Below are positions 49,952 through 58,480 of a DNA stretch of 64,000 nt, piece after piece. Source of the stretch: Segatella copri (GTDB lineage: Bacteria > Bacteroidota > Bacteroidia > Bacteroidales > Bacteroidaceae); assembly GCF_009495355.1 (NCBI RefSeq), contig NZ_VZAD01000018.1, positions 1-64,000 on the forward strand, written 5' to 3'. Below the pieces are notes generated by a model. That model was not told the origin of the DNA and made no database searches. It saw only the letters and a list, made by a program, of their open reading frames with translations. How positions within the stretch are numbered: position 1 is the stretch's first letter; every line of letters begins with the position of its first letter. Made by a program: the position numbers and the translations under genes.

Positions 49952-51145
49952 TTACTTGAGCTTGCCCAACGCCTCCTTGATTCGGCGTATTGCCTCTACG
50001 ATATTCTCATCGCTTGTGGCGTAACTCATACGGAAACAATCAGGGTCTCCGAAAGCGTCACCTCCCACTGTGGCCACGTGAGCCTCTTCCAAGAGATACA
50101 TAGCCAGGTCTGTGGAATTGTTGATGGTACGGTTGCCTGTGCTCTTGCCATAGAAGCTGCTGCATTTTGGGAAGAGATAGAAGGCTCCCTGTGGCATGTT
50201 CACCTCAAGACCTGGTACTTCTTTAGCCAACTTTACGATGAGGTTGCGACGGCGTTCGAAAGCTTGACGCATGTTCTCTACGGCACTTTGGTCGAGTGTG
50301 TAGGCTGCCTCGGCTGCTTTCTGGCTCACAGAACATGTACCGCTGGTGTACTGTCCCTGCAGTTTGTTACATCCCTTGATGATCCACTCAGGACCTGCGA
50401 GGAATCCGATACGCCAACCTGTCATGGCATAAGCCTTTGATACACCGTTGGCAATGATGACCTGTTCCTTCATGTCAGGTTCCTGTGCGATGCTGTGGTG
50501 CTTGCCGATATAGTTGATGTGTTCGTAAATCTCATCAGCCAATACGAAAACTTCCTTGTGTCTTCTCAGTACATCAGCGAGTGCTGCCAACTCTTCCTTA
50601 GAATAGACGCTACCTGTAGGGTTGCTTGGTGAGCAGAGGATGAGCATCTTGGTCTTGGGAGTGATGGCTTGTTCCAACTGCTCGGCTGTCATTTTGAAGT
50701 CCTGGTCGAAACCTGCGTTTACGATGACAGGTACACCGCCAGCCAGTTTCACCATCTGTGGATAGCTTACCCAGTAAGGTGCAGGGATGATGACCTCATC
50801 ACCAGGATTTACCAAGGCGAGAACTGCGTTGCAGACGCACTGCTTGCCGCCAGTACCTACGATTACCTCATTGGCAGTATAGTCGAGATTGTTCTCGTTT
50901 TTCAGTTTGGCAACAATTGCTTTTCTCAAGTCAGGGTATCCTGGAACAGGAGAGTAACGAGAGTAATTTTCGTCGATAGCCTTTTTGGCTGCCTCTTTGA
51001 TGTTGTCAGGTGTGTTGAAATCGGGTTCTCCCACGCTCATGTTGATCACGTCGATTCCCTGAGCCTTCATTTCACTGCTTTTCTGCGACATCGCCAGCGT
51101 TGCTGATGGTGCCAATCTGTTAAGACGATCTGATAATTGTGCCAT
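49952..51145 (-). CDS. Aspartate aminotransferase (class I PLP enzyme)
   Basis: 397 aa. PLP signature: GVSKAYAMTGWRIGFLAGP with the Schiff-base Lys, SNPTGSVYSKEEL, VLADEIYEHINY and RMSYATS (substrate Arg). It belongs to the 1-gamma/Ib aspartate aminotransferases (AspC/AatA). Monocistronic. Confidence 0.93.
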   Translation of the reverse strand: MAQLSDRLNRLAPSATLAMSQKSSEMKAQGIDVINMSVGEPDFNTPDNIKEAAKKAIDENYSRYSPVPGYPDLRKAIVAKLKNENNLDYTANEVIVGTGGKQCVCNAVLALVNPGDEVIIPAPYWVSYPQMVKLAGGVPVIVNAGFDQDFKMTAEQLEQAITPKTKMLILCSPSNPTGSVYSKEELAALADVLRRHKEVFVLADEIYEHINYIGKHHSIAQEPDMKEQVIIANGVSKAYAMTGWRIGFLAGPEWIIKGCNKLQGQYTSGTCSVSQKAAEAAYTLDQSAVENMRQAFERRRNLIVKLAKEVPGLEVNMPQGAFYLFPKCSSFYGKSTGNRTINNSTDLAMYLLEEAHVATVGGDAFGDPDCFRMSYATSDENIVEAIRRIKEALGKLK

Positions 51146-51174
51146 AATTTATATCAATGTTTATAATTCGACTG

Positions 51175-51182
51175 CAAAAGTA
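51175..51182 (-). promoter_or_regulatory. Promoter -7 box of the aspartate aminotransferase gene
   Basis: The complement of CAAAAGTA gives TACTTTTG, 30 bp before the start codon. Confidence 0.6.
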
Positions 51183-51259
51183 ATCATTTTATTTCTTTTG
51201 CGGAAAGAAACATGTTGTTATTTAACTTTTTGTATCTAAATTGTTACATTCTGCCATGC

Positions 51260-52471
51260 TTAACCCAGGTGAAGCACATGTCCCATGCGGTCTCTCTTAG
51301 TTTTGAGGTATCGCTCATTGTATTTGTTGGGAGTGGTCTCGATGGCGATATTCTCTACGATTTCCAGTCCGTAGGCCTCCAGTCCGACACGTTTTACTGG
51401 GTTGTTTGTCATCAGGCGCATTTTGTGTACACCGAGATGGCGCAGCATCTGTGCTCCACAGCCATAGTCGCGCTCATCGGGTTTGAAACCCAGATGGGTG
51501 TTGGCATCCACGGTGTCGTAGCCTTCTTCCTGAAGCTTATAGGCGGCAATCTTGTTCATCAGACCGATGCCTCTTCCTTCCTGCTGCATGTAGATGAGTA
51601 CTCCCTTGCCTTCTTTCTCGATCATCTCCATGGCTTTGTGAAGCTGCTGGCCGCAGTCGCAGCGCTTGCTTCCCAGGATGTCGCCGGTGGCGCAAGATGA
51701 GTGAACACGTACGAGGATAGGCTCGTCTTCTTTCCATTCTCCCTTGATGAGGGCCATGTGCTCCAGTCCGTTGCTTGCCTGGCGGAAAGGAATGAGATGG
51801 AAGTGACCGTATTCTGTAGGCAGGTCTACCTCTTCACCTATTTCTATCAGCGACTCTTTCTTGAGTCGGTATTCTATCATGTCTTTGATGGAGATGACTT
51901 TCAACCCCCATTCCTTAGCAAACTTCAGGAGTTGTGGCAGGCGGGCCATGGTGCCATCTTCGTTCATGATTTCCATCAGTGCGCCGGCAGGGTAGAGTCC
52001 TGCCATCTTGCAAAGGTCGATGGCGGCCTCGGTATGTCCGCTTCTGCGCAGCACTCCGTTGTCTTGTGCATATAGTGGGTTGATATGTCCTGGACGTCCA
52101 AAGGTCTTGGATGTGGAGTTGGGGTCGGCCAGGGCTTTGATGGTCTCAGCTCTGTCGTGTGCAGATACTCCAGTGCTGCATCCTTCGAGTTTGTCGACGG
52201 TGACGGTGAATGGAGTTCCAAGCATGGATGTGTTCTCTGAAACCTGGTGGGGCAGATCCAGCTCATCGCATCTGCTGATGGTGATAGGTGCGCAGAGTAC
52301 ACCGCGGGCATGCTTGAGCATGAAGTTTACCTTGTCTGCATCAATCTTCTCTGCTGCTATGATGAGGTCGCCCTCGTTCTCTCGGTCTTCATCGTCTACT
52401 ACGATAACGAATTTTCCTTCTTTGAAGTCTTCTACGGCTTCTTCTATGCTATTCAATCTTACGTCTTCCAT
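51260..52471 (-). CDS. ribBA: Bifunctional DHBP synthase / GTP cyclohydrolase II
   Basis: 403 aa. The N-terminal RibB domain (1-200: [29 protein letters not shown]-like [27 protein letters not shown]) makes 3,4-dihydroxy-2-butanone-4-phosphate. The C-terminal RibA domain (205-403: [20 protein letters not shown] with the zinc Cys, [21 protein letters not shown]) opens GTP. These are the two entry reactions of riboflavin synthesis. No FMN riboswitch is evident in the short leader. The lptF/G-like gene lies just upstream (30 bp), likely same operon. Confidence 0.95.
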   Translation of the reverse strand: MEDVRLNSIEEAVEDFKEGKFVIVVDDEDRENEGDLIIAAEKIDADKVNFMLKHARGVLCAPITISRCDELDLPHQVSENTSMLGTPFTVTVDKLEGCSTGVSAHDRAETIKALADPNSTSKTFGRPGHINPLYAQDNGVLRRSGHTEAAIDLCKMAGLYPAGALMEIMNEDGTMARLPQLLKFAKEWGLKVISIKDMIEYRLKKESLIEIGEEVDLPTEYGHFHLIPFRQASNGLEHMALIKGEWKEDEPILVRVHSSCATGDILGSKRCDCGQQLHKAMEMIEKEGKGVLIYMQQEGRGIGLMNKIAAYKLQEEGYDTVDANTHLGFKPDERDYGCGAQMLRHLGVHKMRLMTNNPVKRVGLEAYGLEIVENIAIETTPNKYNERYLKTKRDRMGHVLHLG

Positions 52472-52501
52472 TTTCTAATTGATACCTTATTATATATATA
52501 G

Positions 52502-54394
52502 TTACATTTCTTTAGTTCTCATGATGATGTCGTTGCTCACCTGCGTCACCACTTTCAAGTCTCTGTACAGTCGCAGGCGGAAACTCCACATTCTAAGGTA
52601 GAGCACAGTGCCTAAAGGAACGATGAGGGCTGCCAGGATATTGAGCCATTTACGTTCGAATGGGCGTGTGTGAGCCTTTGGCGAGAGTACGGGATACTGG
52701 TTGATGTTGTGCAGGATATATTTGTTCTTTGTATTCGACAAGTCTTCTATCACTGCTTCCAATTCGTTGCTGATGCGCTCTATCTCATGATCGGGCTGAT
52801 ATTTGAAGAACACATTGATGAAGTTGGGCCATTTCTTGAGTCTGTGCTCCTTGTTGTATGCCTCGATATCTTCGTTGATGTGTTTCAGCTTGACGGCGTC
52901 CTCAGTGTATGCTGGGTCGTTGATGATGACCTCCTTGCCAAAGATATGTCGTTTGAGTCGTATTCCCAAAAGCTTGAATATAAACTCTTTGTACATATCT
53001 ATGTTGAATACCGTCGAGTCGTTGGTTGCCTTGTAGGTGACGAATACCGCTAAAGGTCCCAGTACGGCAGTGGCAAGTCCTTTTCCAAACCATATAGCCC
53101 AAATTCCGCTTCGGCTCATTCGGTATCCTGTGTTGTCGAGAATAAAGAATGTGATGAAAACCAGTACCGAGATGATGACCGGGAATCCCAATCCTCCTTT
53201 TCGGATGATGGCACCCAGAGGTGCTCCGATGAAGAAGAAGATGAGGCACGACAACGCCAGCGTGAACTTGTTGATGGCCTCTATCTTGTGGTCTCTTATC
53301 AGTCGGTCGCCCACATTGGTGATCATACTCTTGAAGTCGAGGTCGTTCATGGCTTGCTGCACGTCGGATGAAGCGTAGTTTACTACCGACAGCCTGCGCT
53401 CTGCAGGCATCTTCTCGAACAGAGAGTCGATATTCACCTTTGTTGCAGCAGCTTTTTTCACAGCCTGTAGCGAGTCTTGCTTGCTCATGAATGGCTGGTG
53501 ATAGTATCTTATTCTGGCATCAGCCAGGTACATTCTTCCTATCGAGTCGTACGACTGGTTGATGGAGTCGATGTCGTGTCTTATTTTGGCAAGACTCTTC
53601 GCCTTGGCATTGTTTGACAGCGAACTGGCATCAGTGAGGCTGAAGTCGTTGTCGAAATCGAGCACGATTTTCTTCGAGATGAAGGTCTCTCTTCGGTAGG
53701 GAACTGCGGCGCTGTTGGCAAGCTCGCTGCTCTGCATGTTCTCAAACCATTCTCCGCTGTACAGGCTCAGTACGAGGTGTTTCTTCTCGGCCGTACTCTG
53801 CAGCATACCCGAGTCGGCGAGGATAATGGCGGCATCCTCATAGCTGTTGGTCATGCGATAGATCATGATGCCATACAGCTTACCCGTCTTGAGGTCTTTC
53901 TTCTGTACGTAGAGGTTGCAGTTGGGGATTCCGTCATAGAAGATTCCCTCAGGGATTTCCAGCTCAGGACTCTTTTGCTTCATCGAGATGAGAAGCTGTG
54001 CCAGCTTCATGTTGGAGCTGGGACCGATGTTGTTCTGAAAGTAGAACGAGCTGACCATCACAAGGACAGTGATGATGATGAGCGACCTGAAAGCCTGCAT
54101 CAGCGAGATGCCTGCGGCCTTGATGGCTGTCAGCTCAGAACTTTCTCCCAGGTTGCCGAAGGTGATAAGCGAAGAGAGCAGGATGGCCAAAGGCAGGGCC
54201 TGTGGTACAAGCATGAGTCCCATGTACCAGAAGAACTGCGCCATGACTTCCACCGACAAACCTTTACCTATCAATTCGTCGATGTATCTCCACAGGAACT
54301 GCATCATCAGCACAAACTGGCAGATGAAGAATGTTCCCACGAAAAGCAGTCCGAATTGCTTCGCGATGAATATATCTAATTTCTTGATTCTCAT
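52502..54394 (-). CDS. LptF/LptG-family permease, long form
   Basis: 630 aa from ATG 54394. The in-frame ATG at 54433 is upstream of the promoter box. YjgP/YjgQ fold: N-terminal helices (about 12-35, 55-80, 95-125), periplasmic jellyroll region (about 130-300: LEIPEGIFYDGIPNCNLYVQ), then helices (about 385-475; IGAPLGAIIRKGGLGFPVII), and an extra C-terminal section with helix at about 580-605. It exports LPS with LptB. Typical LptF/G proteins are near 360 aa, so the extra 150 C-terminal residues are a Bacteroidetes-type extension. Confidence 0.85.
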   Translation of the reverse strand: MRIKKLDIFIAKQFGLLFVGTFFICQFVLMMQFLWRYIDELIGKGLSVEVMAQFFWYMGLMLVPQALPLAILLSSLITFGNLGESSELTAIKAAGISLMQAFRSLIIITVLVMVSSFYFQNNIGPSSNMKLAQLLISMKQKSPELEIPEGIFYDGIPNCNLYVQKKDLKTGKLYGIMIYRMTNSYEDAAIILADSGMLQSTAEKKHLVLSLYSGEWFENMQSSELANSAAVPYRRETFISKKIVLDFDNDFSLTDASSLSNNAKAKSLAKIRHDIDSINQSYDSIGRMYLADARIRYYHQPFMSKQDSLQAVKKAAATKVNIDSLFEKMPAERRLSVVNYASSDVQQAMNDLDFKSMITNVGDRLIRDHKIEAINKFTLALSCLIFFFIGAPLGAIIRKGGLGFPVIISVLVFITFFILDNTGYRMSRSGIWAIWFGKGLATAVLGPLAVFVTYKATNDSTVFNIDMYKEFIFKLLGIRLKRHIFGKEVIINDPAYTEDAVKLKHINEDIEAYNKEHRLKKWPNFINVFFKYQPDHEIERISNELEAVIEDLSNTKNKYILHNINQYPVLSPKAHTRPFERKWLNILAALIVPLGTVLYLRMWSFRLRLYRDLKVVTQVSNDIIMRTKEM

Positions 54395-54403
54395 TTCAGC
54401 TTG

Positions 54404-54411
54404 CAAAAGTA
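54404..54411 (-). promoter_or_regulatory. Promoter -7 box of the LptF/G-like gene
   Basis: The complement of CAAAAGTA gives TACTTTTG, 10 bp before ATG 54394, so the leader is very short. Confidence 0.55.
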
Positions 54412-54538
54412 ACATAAAAAACTCAAAAATCATTCTTTTTTTGTTTTTTTATATATTTAAATCATGTTTGCCGCTACTCAGCACCCATAGGGAGAACTGA
54501 TTGTTTCAGTTGCTTTACTCGTGTTGTCAGCCTTAAGT

Positions 54539-54789
54539 CCCAATGAAATGTTGGCTTCATACTGGAGAAATCTTGCTCTTATGCTGTATAAATGTTTTGC
54601 TTTAGCAACAAAAATCTCCGTTCCGTGATACGGAATGGCCATTCCGTAGTTTGGAACGGCCATTCCGTGATTTGGAACGGCCGTTCCGTATCATGGAACG
54701 AAGATTTGTCCTGTGGTCGAATTATTTTTTCGTTATTGATAATATGAGTTGACTCAGTTATTACTTATTTATAATTCACGTAGACTTAC
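54539..54789. repeat. Dispersed intergenic element, copy B
   Basis: The left block (54539-54590, GGCTTCATACTGGAGAAATC then TTGCTCTTAT) and right block (54733-54789, TTATTGATAATATGAGTTGA ... TTCACGTAGACTTAC) match copy A at 27844-28150 in order and orientation. The middle is a different palindrome array. The rest of the gap 54395-55065 shows no gene. Confidence 0.8.
54611..54715. repeat. 21-bp tandem palindrome array (GGAACGGCCATTCCGTGATTT type)
   Basis: Units start at 54611 (half-unit), 54632, 54653, 54674 and 54695 (partial). The core palindromes are GGAATGGCCATTCC, GGAACGGCCATTCC and GGAACGGCCGTTCC, the last perfect. The period is exactly 21 bp as in copy A, but the sequence is unrelated to that of copy A. 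Confidence 0.9.
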
Positions 54790-55002
54790 GATCATAGGTT
54801 TACAGAAGCACACGCCCTGAAGGTCTTAGGCTTATATGGAAGTAGCACGCCCTGGTCTATGAGCTTCTGTCCCTTCGTGTTGTGTGTTGCTTACTTGCGG
54901 AAGTTGAATATATAATGCTGCTATATATAATAAGGTGTAGTATCTTTTGGAAGAGTATAAAAAGCAAAAATATTACTTTTTTGCAAAATTCTTTCGAAAT
55001 AA

Positions 55003-55034
55003 TTTGCTCAGTTCAAAACTTTGTATTACCTTTG
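55003..55034 (+). promoter_or_regulatory. Promoter of tRNA-Met
   Basis: TTTG 55003-55006, 20-bp spacer, TACCTTTG 55027-55034. A GCAAACGTTTGC palindrome lies between the promoter and the tRNA. Confidence 0.8.
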
Positions 55035-55065
55035 CACCCGCAAACAAGCAAACGTTTGCTCGGAT

Positions 55066-55139
55066 GGCGGGATAGCTCAGTTGGTTAGAGCGTCGGATTC
55101 ATAATCCGGAGGTCCCGGGATCGTAGCCCGGTCCCGCTA
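55066..55139 (+). tRNA. tRNA-Met (anticodon CAT)
   Basis: 74 nt; acceptor GGCGGGA/TCCCGCT (G1-T pair), D arm GCTC/GAGC, anticodon stem TCGGA-TTCATAA-TCCGG, T arm CCGGG-ATCGTAG-CCCGG. The anticodon CAT could also be a tRNA-Ile lysidine substrate, but the body resembles elongator Met. The T loop has A54 and T58 in place of the usual T54 and A58. Confidence 0.92.
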
Positions 55140-55140
55140 C

Positions 55141-55187
55141 GAAGAAGCACTTGTGAACAGTAGTTCGCAAGTGCTTCTTCGTTTTTT
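55141..55187 (+). terminator. Terminator of tRNA-Met
   Basis: GAAGAAGCACTTGTGAAC and GTTCGCAAGTGCTTCTTC pair over 18 positions (one G-T) around AGTA, then GTTTTTT. It begins directly after the tRNA. Confidence 0.9.
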
Positions 55188-55348
55188 GGAAGTCAAAGGA
55201 AGAATAGGAAAGCCTTTCTTGTGGCTTTCTAATTGTTGCATGATTGTTTTGTGGAAATCTAAAAAAATGCAAAGATGCCTTAGTTTCATAAAAATATTCG
55301 TATTTTTGCGGATGAAAACGAATATGACCTTATATTAACTTAAGAAAT

Positions 55349-58093
55349 ATGACTACTAAGTGGAACTTTCGTATAGGTTCTCTATACCTTATTATATTAT
55401 GCAGTCTGCTGCTTTGCTCGTGTGGCAACAAGCCCAAGAAGTATATTATCGGCGTTTCTCAATGTTCTATGGATACTTGGCGAGAAAAACTGAACAGCGA
55501 GTTGAAGACAGCCGAGTATCTCAACGACTCTGTAGAGGTGCGTCTGGCTTCTGCCGATGATGACAATGCCAGCCAGCTGTCGCAGATCAATTACTTCATC
55601 GACCAGGGTGTCAGTCTGCTCATCGTTTCTCCCAATCAGGTGAATGCCATTTCGCCTGCCCTCGAAAGAGCACAGCAGAAGGGCATTCCTGTGATTCTTG
55701 TTGACCGTAAGACGCAATCGAAGAAGTATACAGCTTTTGTCGGTTGCAACAACTATCTGTTGGGTAAATTGGCAGGCAATTATATAGCCCAGCGCTTGAA
55801 AGGAAAGGGACGTATAGTAGAGATACGCGGTCTCGACGCTTCATCTCCAGCCATCGACCGTCATCGCGGTTTTGTGGATGCTTTGAATGCCTATCCCGAT
55901 TTGCAGATTGTGGCTTCTGAATCGGGTGACTGGAAGGAGCAGAGCGGTTCGGAGGTGATGAAACGAGTATTGTCCAAGACACAGGACTTCGATTATGTGT
56001 TTGCTCAGAACGACCGCATGGCTTATGGCGCCTATAAAGTAGCCCGTGAGCATGGTTTGCAGGACAAATGTCGTTTTGTGGGCGTAGACGGTTTGGCAGG
56101 TAAGCATGGCGGACTTGAGTTGGTAAGACAAGGAGTGTTGGAGGCTTCCATGCTTTATCCTACTAAGGGCGACGAGGTGATAGCTCTGGCTATGAAGATC
56201 TTGCGTCATGAGCCATTTGCCCGCGACAACTATCTGTCCACATCGATTGTAACCCGGAATAATGCCGAACTGATTCTGATGGAGGCGAAGGACAGCGAAC
56301 GGCAGCGCAGCAGTCTTGACATGCTGCACAGGAAGGTTTCTCAATACAACTCGGCCTATCATGTGCAGCGGTTCTTTACCTTGGGACTTGTTCTGTTGGT
56401 AGTGCTCATCGTAGTAGTGGCAATTTATATGTTCCGCAGCTATCTTGTCAAGACCCGTCTTAACGAACAGCTTGCCCAGAGCAATGACGAGTTGAAGCGA
56501 CTCAACGAGGAGGTGCTCGAACTGACACATTCGCGACTGGTGTTCTTCACCAATATCAGTCATGAACTCCGTACACCTTTGACGCTTATTGCCGACCCTG
56601 TGGAGATGTTGCTCGACGACCGTTCCATCAAGGGTAGGAGCAGGGAACTTTTGCAGATGGTGCAGCGCAATGCTTTGTCGTTGCAGCAGTTGGTAGGCTC
56701 TATACTCGATTTCCGTAAGATACAGAACGGCAAAATGGAACTGAGTTTGAGCCGTTTCGATTTGCCAGAGGCCTTGCATCAGTGGACGGGCGACTTTGCC
56801 ATGACCGCACAGCGTAAGAAGATACAGATGCATTTGGACACCTCGCATTTCTCTTCTGCCGATGTCGTGGCCGACGAGGAGAAACTCGCCCGTATAGTCT
56901 TCAATCTTCTGAGCAATGCCTTGAAGTACACCCCTGCAGGTGGCTTTATTCATGTGTCTTTGGCGGATGAGGGAGAACGGCTCCGCATAGAGGTGAAGGA
57001 TTCGGGTAAAGGCATCGACAAGGAAGAACTCACCAAGGTGTTCGAGCGCTTTTTCCAGGCCAAGGGTGCGGCGAGTGGTACGGGCATCGGACTGGCTTTG
57101 GTCAAGTCGTTCGTAGAGTTGCATCATGGTGAGGTGAGGGTAGAGAGTGAACCAGGAAAAGGCACTTGCTTTATCGTCCTGCTGCCCCGACAGCAAGAAG
57201 GTTTTGTGGAAGAACCACAGTCGGAAGCTGCCGATAAGTCTTCTTCTTTCAGCGATGACGGCTCGTTGCAGTATATTGACGACGGAGAACGTCATGGCGG
57301 CAAATTGCAGCAAATTATCAGCGAGCATGTCGAAAAGCCCACCATACTGATCATAGACGACAATAACGACATCCGACAATATGAGCGAACCCTCTTGCAG
57401 GACTATTATTTTGTGCTCGAGGCATCTGATGGTAGGGAGGGACTTGAGATAGCCCGCAAGGAAGTGCCCGATCTGGTGATATGCGATGTGATGATGCCAG
57501 TCATGGATGGACTGGAGTTTACGCAGCAGTTGAAGACCAATACCGCCACCTCGCACATTCCAGTCATCATGCTCACAGCAAAGAATCTGGAAGAGCATCG
57601 TGCAGAAGGTTATGAGCAGGGAGCCGACTCTTACATCACCAAGCCTTTCCATAGCAAGGTGCTTCTGGCTCGTGTGGAAAATCTGTTGCACCAGCGTGCC
57701 CATCTGCGTCAGCTCTTTGCACAGGGTGCTGCCGAAGGAAAAGAAACAGAGGAGGTGTCCAGACTGGACGACCGTGACAAGGCTTTTGTCAAGCAGTTGC
57801 ACGACATCATCAAGTCGAACATGGGTAACAGCGATTTTGGTGTCGAGGATATCGGAGCCGAGATAGGATTGAGCCGTGTGCAGCTTTATCGTAAGGTGAA
57901 GGCCATCACAGGTTCGTCGGTAGTCGACCTTTTGCGCAAGGCTCGTCTTGCCAAGGCCCGTCGTCTGCTCGAAGCCAACAGCATGAACATCTCTGAGGTG
58001 GCTTACGAGGTGGGTTTCTCTTCACCTTCTTATTTCACCAAGTGTTTCAAGGATGAGTATGGAATGTTGCCTGGTGATGTGACAAATGGTTAA
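55349..58093 (+). CDS. Hybrid two-component system with sugar-binding sensor (BT1754-like)
   Basis: 914 aa, all functions in one chain. Lipoprotein-like signal (IILCSLLLCSCG); a periplasmic type I sugar-binding domain (about 30-320: IGVSQCSMDTWREKL, NQVNAISPALERAQ, VFAQNDRMAYGAY, FVGVDGLAG); membrane helix (about 345-370); HisKA with FFTNISHELRTPLTLI (phospho-His); HATPase with NLLSNALKYTP and GTGIGLALVK; receiver with DLVICDVMMPVMDG (phospho-Asp) and KPF; and a C-terminal AraC helix-turn-helix (about 810-914: ISEVAYEVGFSSPSYFTKCF). In Bacteroides this layout (BT1754) senses fructose and controls fructan use. No polysaccharide locus is adjacent here, so its targets are unknown. Confidence 0.9.
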   Translation: MTTKWNFRIGSLYLIILCSLLLCSCGNKPKKYIIGVSQCSMDTWREKLNSELKTAEYLNDSVEVRLASADDDNASQLSQINYFIDQGVSLLIVSPNQVNAISPALERAQQKGIPVILVDRKTQSKKYTAFVGCNNYLLGKLAGNYIAQRLKGKGRIVEIRGLDASSPAIDRHRGFVDALNAYPDLQIVASESGDWKEQSGSEVMKRVLSKTQDFDYVFAQNDRMAYGAYKVAREHGLQDKCRFVGVDGLAGKHGGLELVRQGVLEASMLYPTKGDEVIALAMKILRHEPFARDNYLSTSIVTRNNAELILMEAKDSERQRSSLDMLHRKVSQYNSAYHVQRFFTLGLVLLVVLIVVVAIYMFRSYLVKTRLNEQLAQSNDELKRLNEEVLELTHSRLVFFTNISHELRTPLTLIADPVEMLLDDRSIKGRSRELLQMVQRNALSLQQLVGSILDFRKIQNGKMELSLSRFDLPEALHQWTGDFAMTAQRKKIQMHLDTSHFSSADVVADEEKLARIVFNLLSNALKYTPAGGFIHVSLADEGERLRIEVKDSGKGIDKEELTKVFERFFQAKGAASGTGIGLALVKSFVELHHGEVRVESEPGKGTCFIVLLPRQQEGFVEEPQSEAADKSSSFSDDGSLQYIDDGERHGGKLQQIISEHVEKPTILIIDDNNDIRQYERTLLQDYYFVLEASDGREGLEIARKEVPDLVICDVMMPVMDGLEFTQQLKTNTATSHIPVIMLTAKNLEEHRAEGYEQGADSYITKPFHSKVLLARVENLLHQRAHLRQLFAQGAAEGKETEEVSRLDDRDKAFVKQLHDIIKSNMGNSDFGVEDIGAEIGLSRVQLYRKVKAITGSSVVDLLRKARLAKARRLLEANSMNISEVAYEVGFSSPSYFTKCFKDEYGMLPGDVTNG

Positions 58094-58141
58094 CTGACAG
58101 TTGTCTTTCGTCCGGTTGTGATGCCGGAATATGTTGTAAAT

Positions 58142-58204
58142 CGTTCATAGAATGGTAATCATGTTGTGTCAGAACATTTTTATTATTCTATGAACGATTT
58201 TTTC
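58142..58204 (+). terminator. Terminator of the hybrid two-component gene
   Basis: CGTTCATAGAAT/ATTCTATGAACG, 12-bp perfect stem with a 31-nt loop, followed by ATTTTTTCTTTT. Confidence 0.75.
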
Positions 58205-58227
58205 TTTTCCTTTATTCTGTTTGTTCG

Positions 58228-58430
58228 TAACTTTGCAATCGGAAGGTAAGGAAACTCAACTTTCGCAGGCTGGGGGAGTGGTAACTTCTTTAACAACTAT
58301 AACTCCTGAACTTACGAAAGTTAAATAAAGGGATAAGTTAGGTTTAGTTTAGTTAATAAAAGGTAGTATTTGTTTTTAAGGTAGTTTGATTATTACTGTG
58401 GTGCATCTAAACGTGATGTTTGGATGCACC
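58228..58430 (+). ncRNA. Candidate small RNA gene
   Basis: The -7 box TAACTTTG (58228-58235) is followed by about 165 bp without an ORF, containing an AACTTTCG/CGAAAGTT pair (about 58259-58322), and then a strong hairpin GTGCATCTAAAC/GTTTGGATGCAC (58401-58429). Promoter plus terminator-like hairpin without a gene suggests a transcript of about 190 nt. No -33 TTTG is exact, and the T tract is weak, so this is tentative. Confidence 0.35.
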
Positions 58431-58480
58431 CCTCTTTATAAGCCCTTTATGACTTGTTGGTGAAAAACATTTTCCTTTTT

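Noticed and set aside
52472-52501. FMN riboswitch for ribBA
   Set aside because: Only 30 bp separate ribBA from the upstream gene; there is no room for the conserved RFN element.
55841-57802. 653-codon minus-strand frame inside the hybrid two-component gene
   Set aside because: Antisense to HisKA, HATPase and receiver motifs; a composition artefact despite its length.
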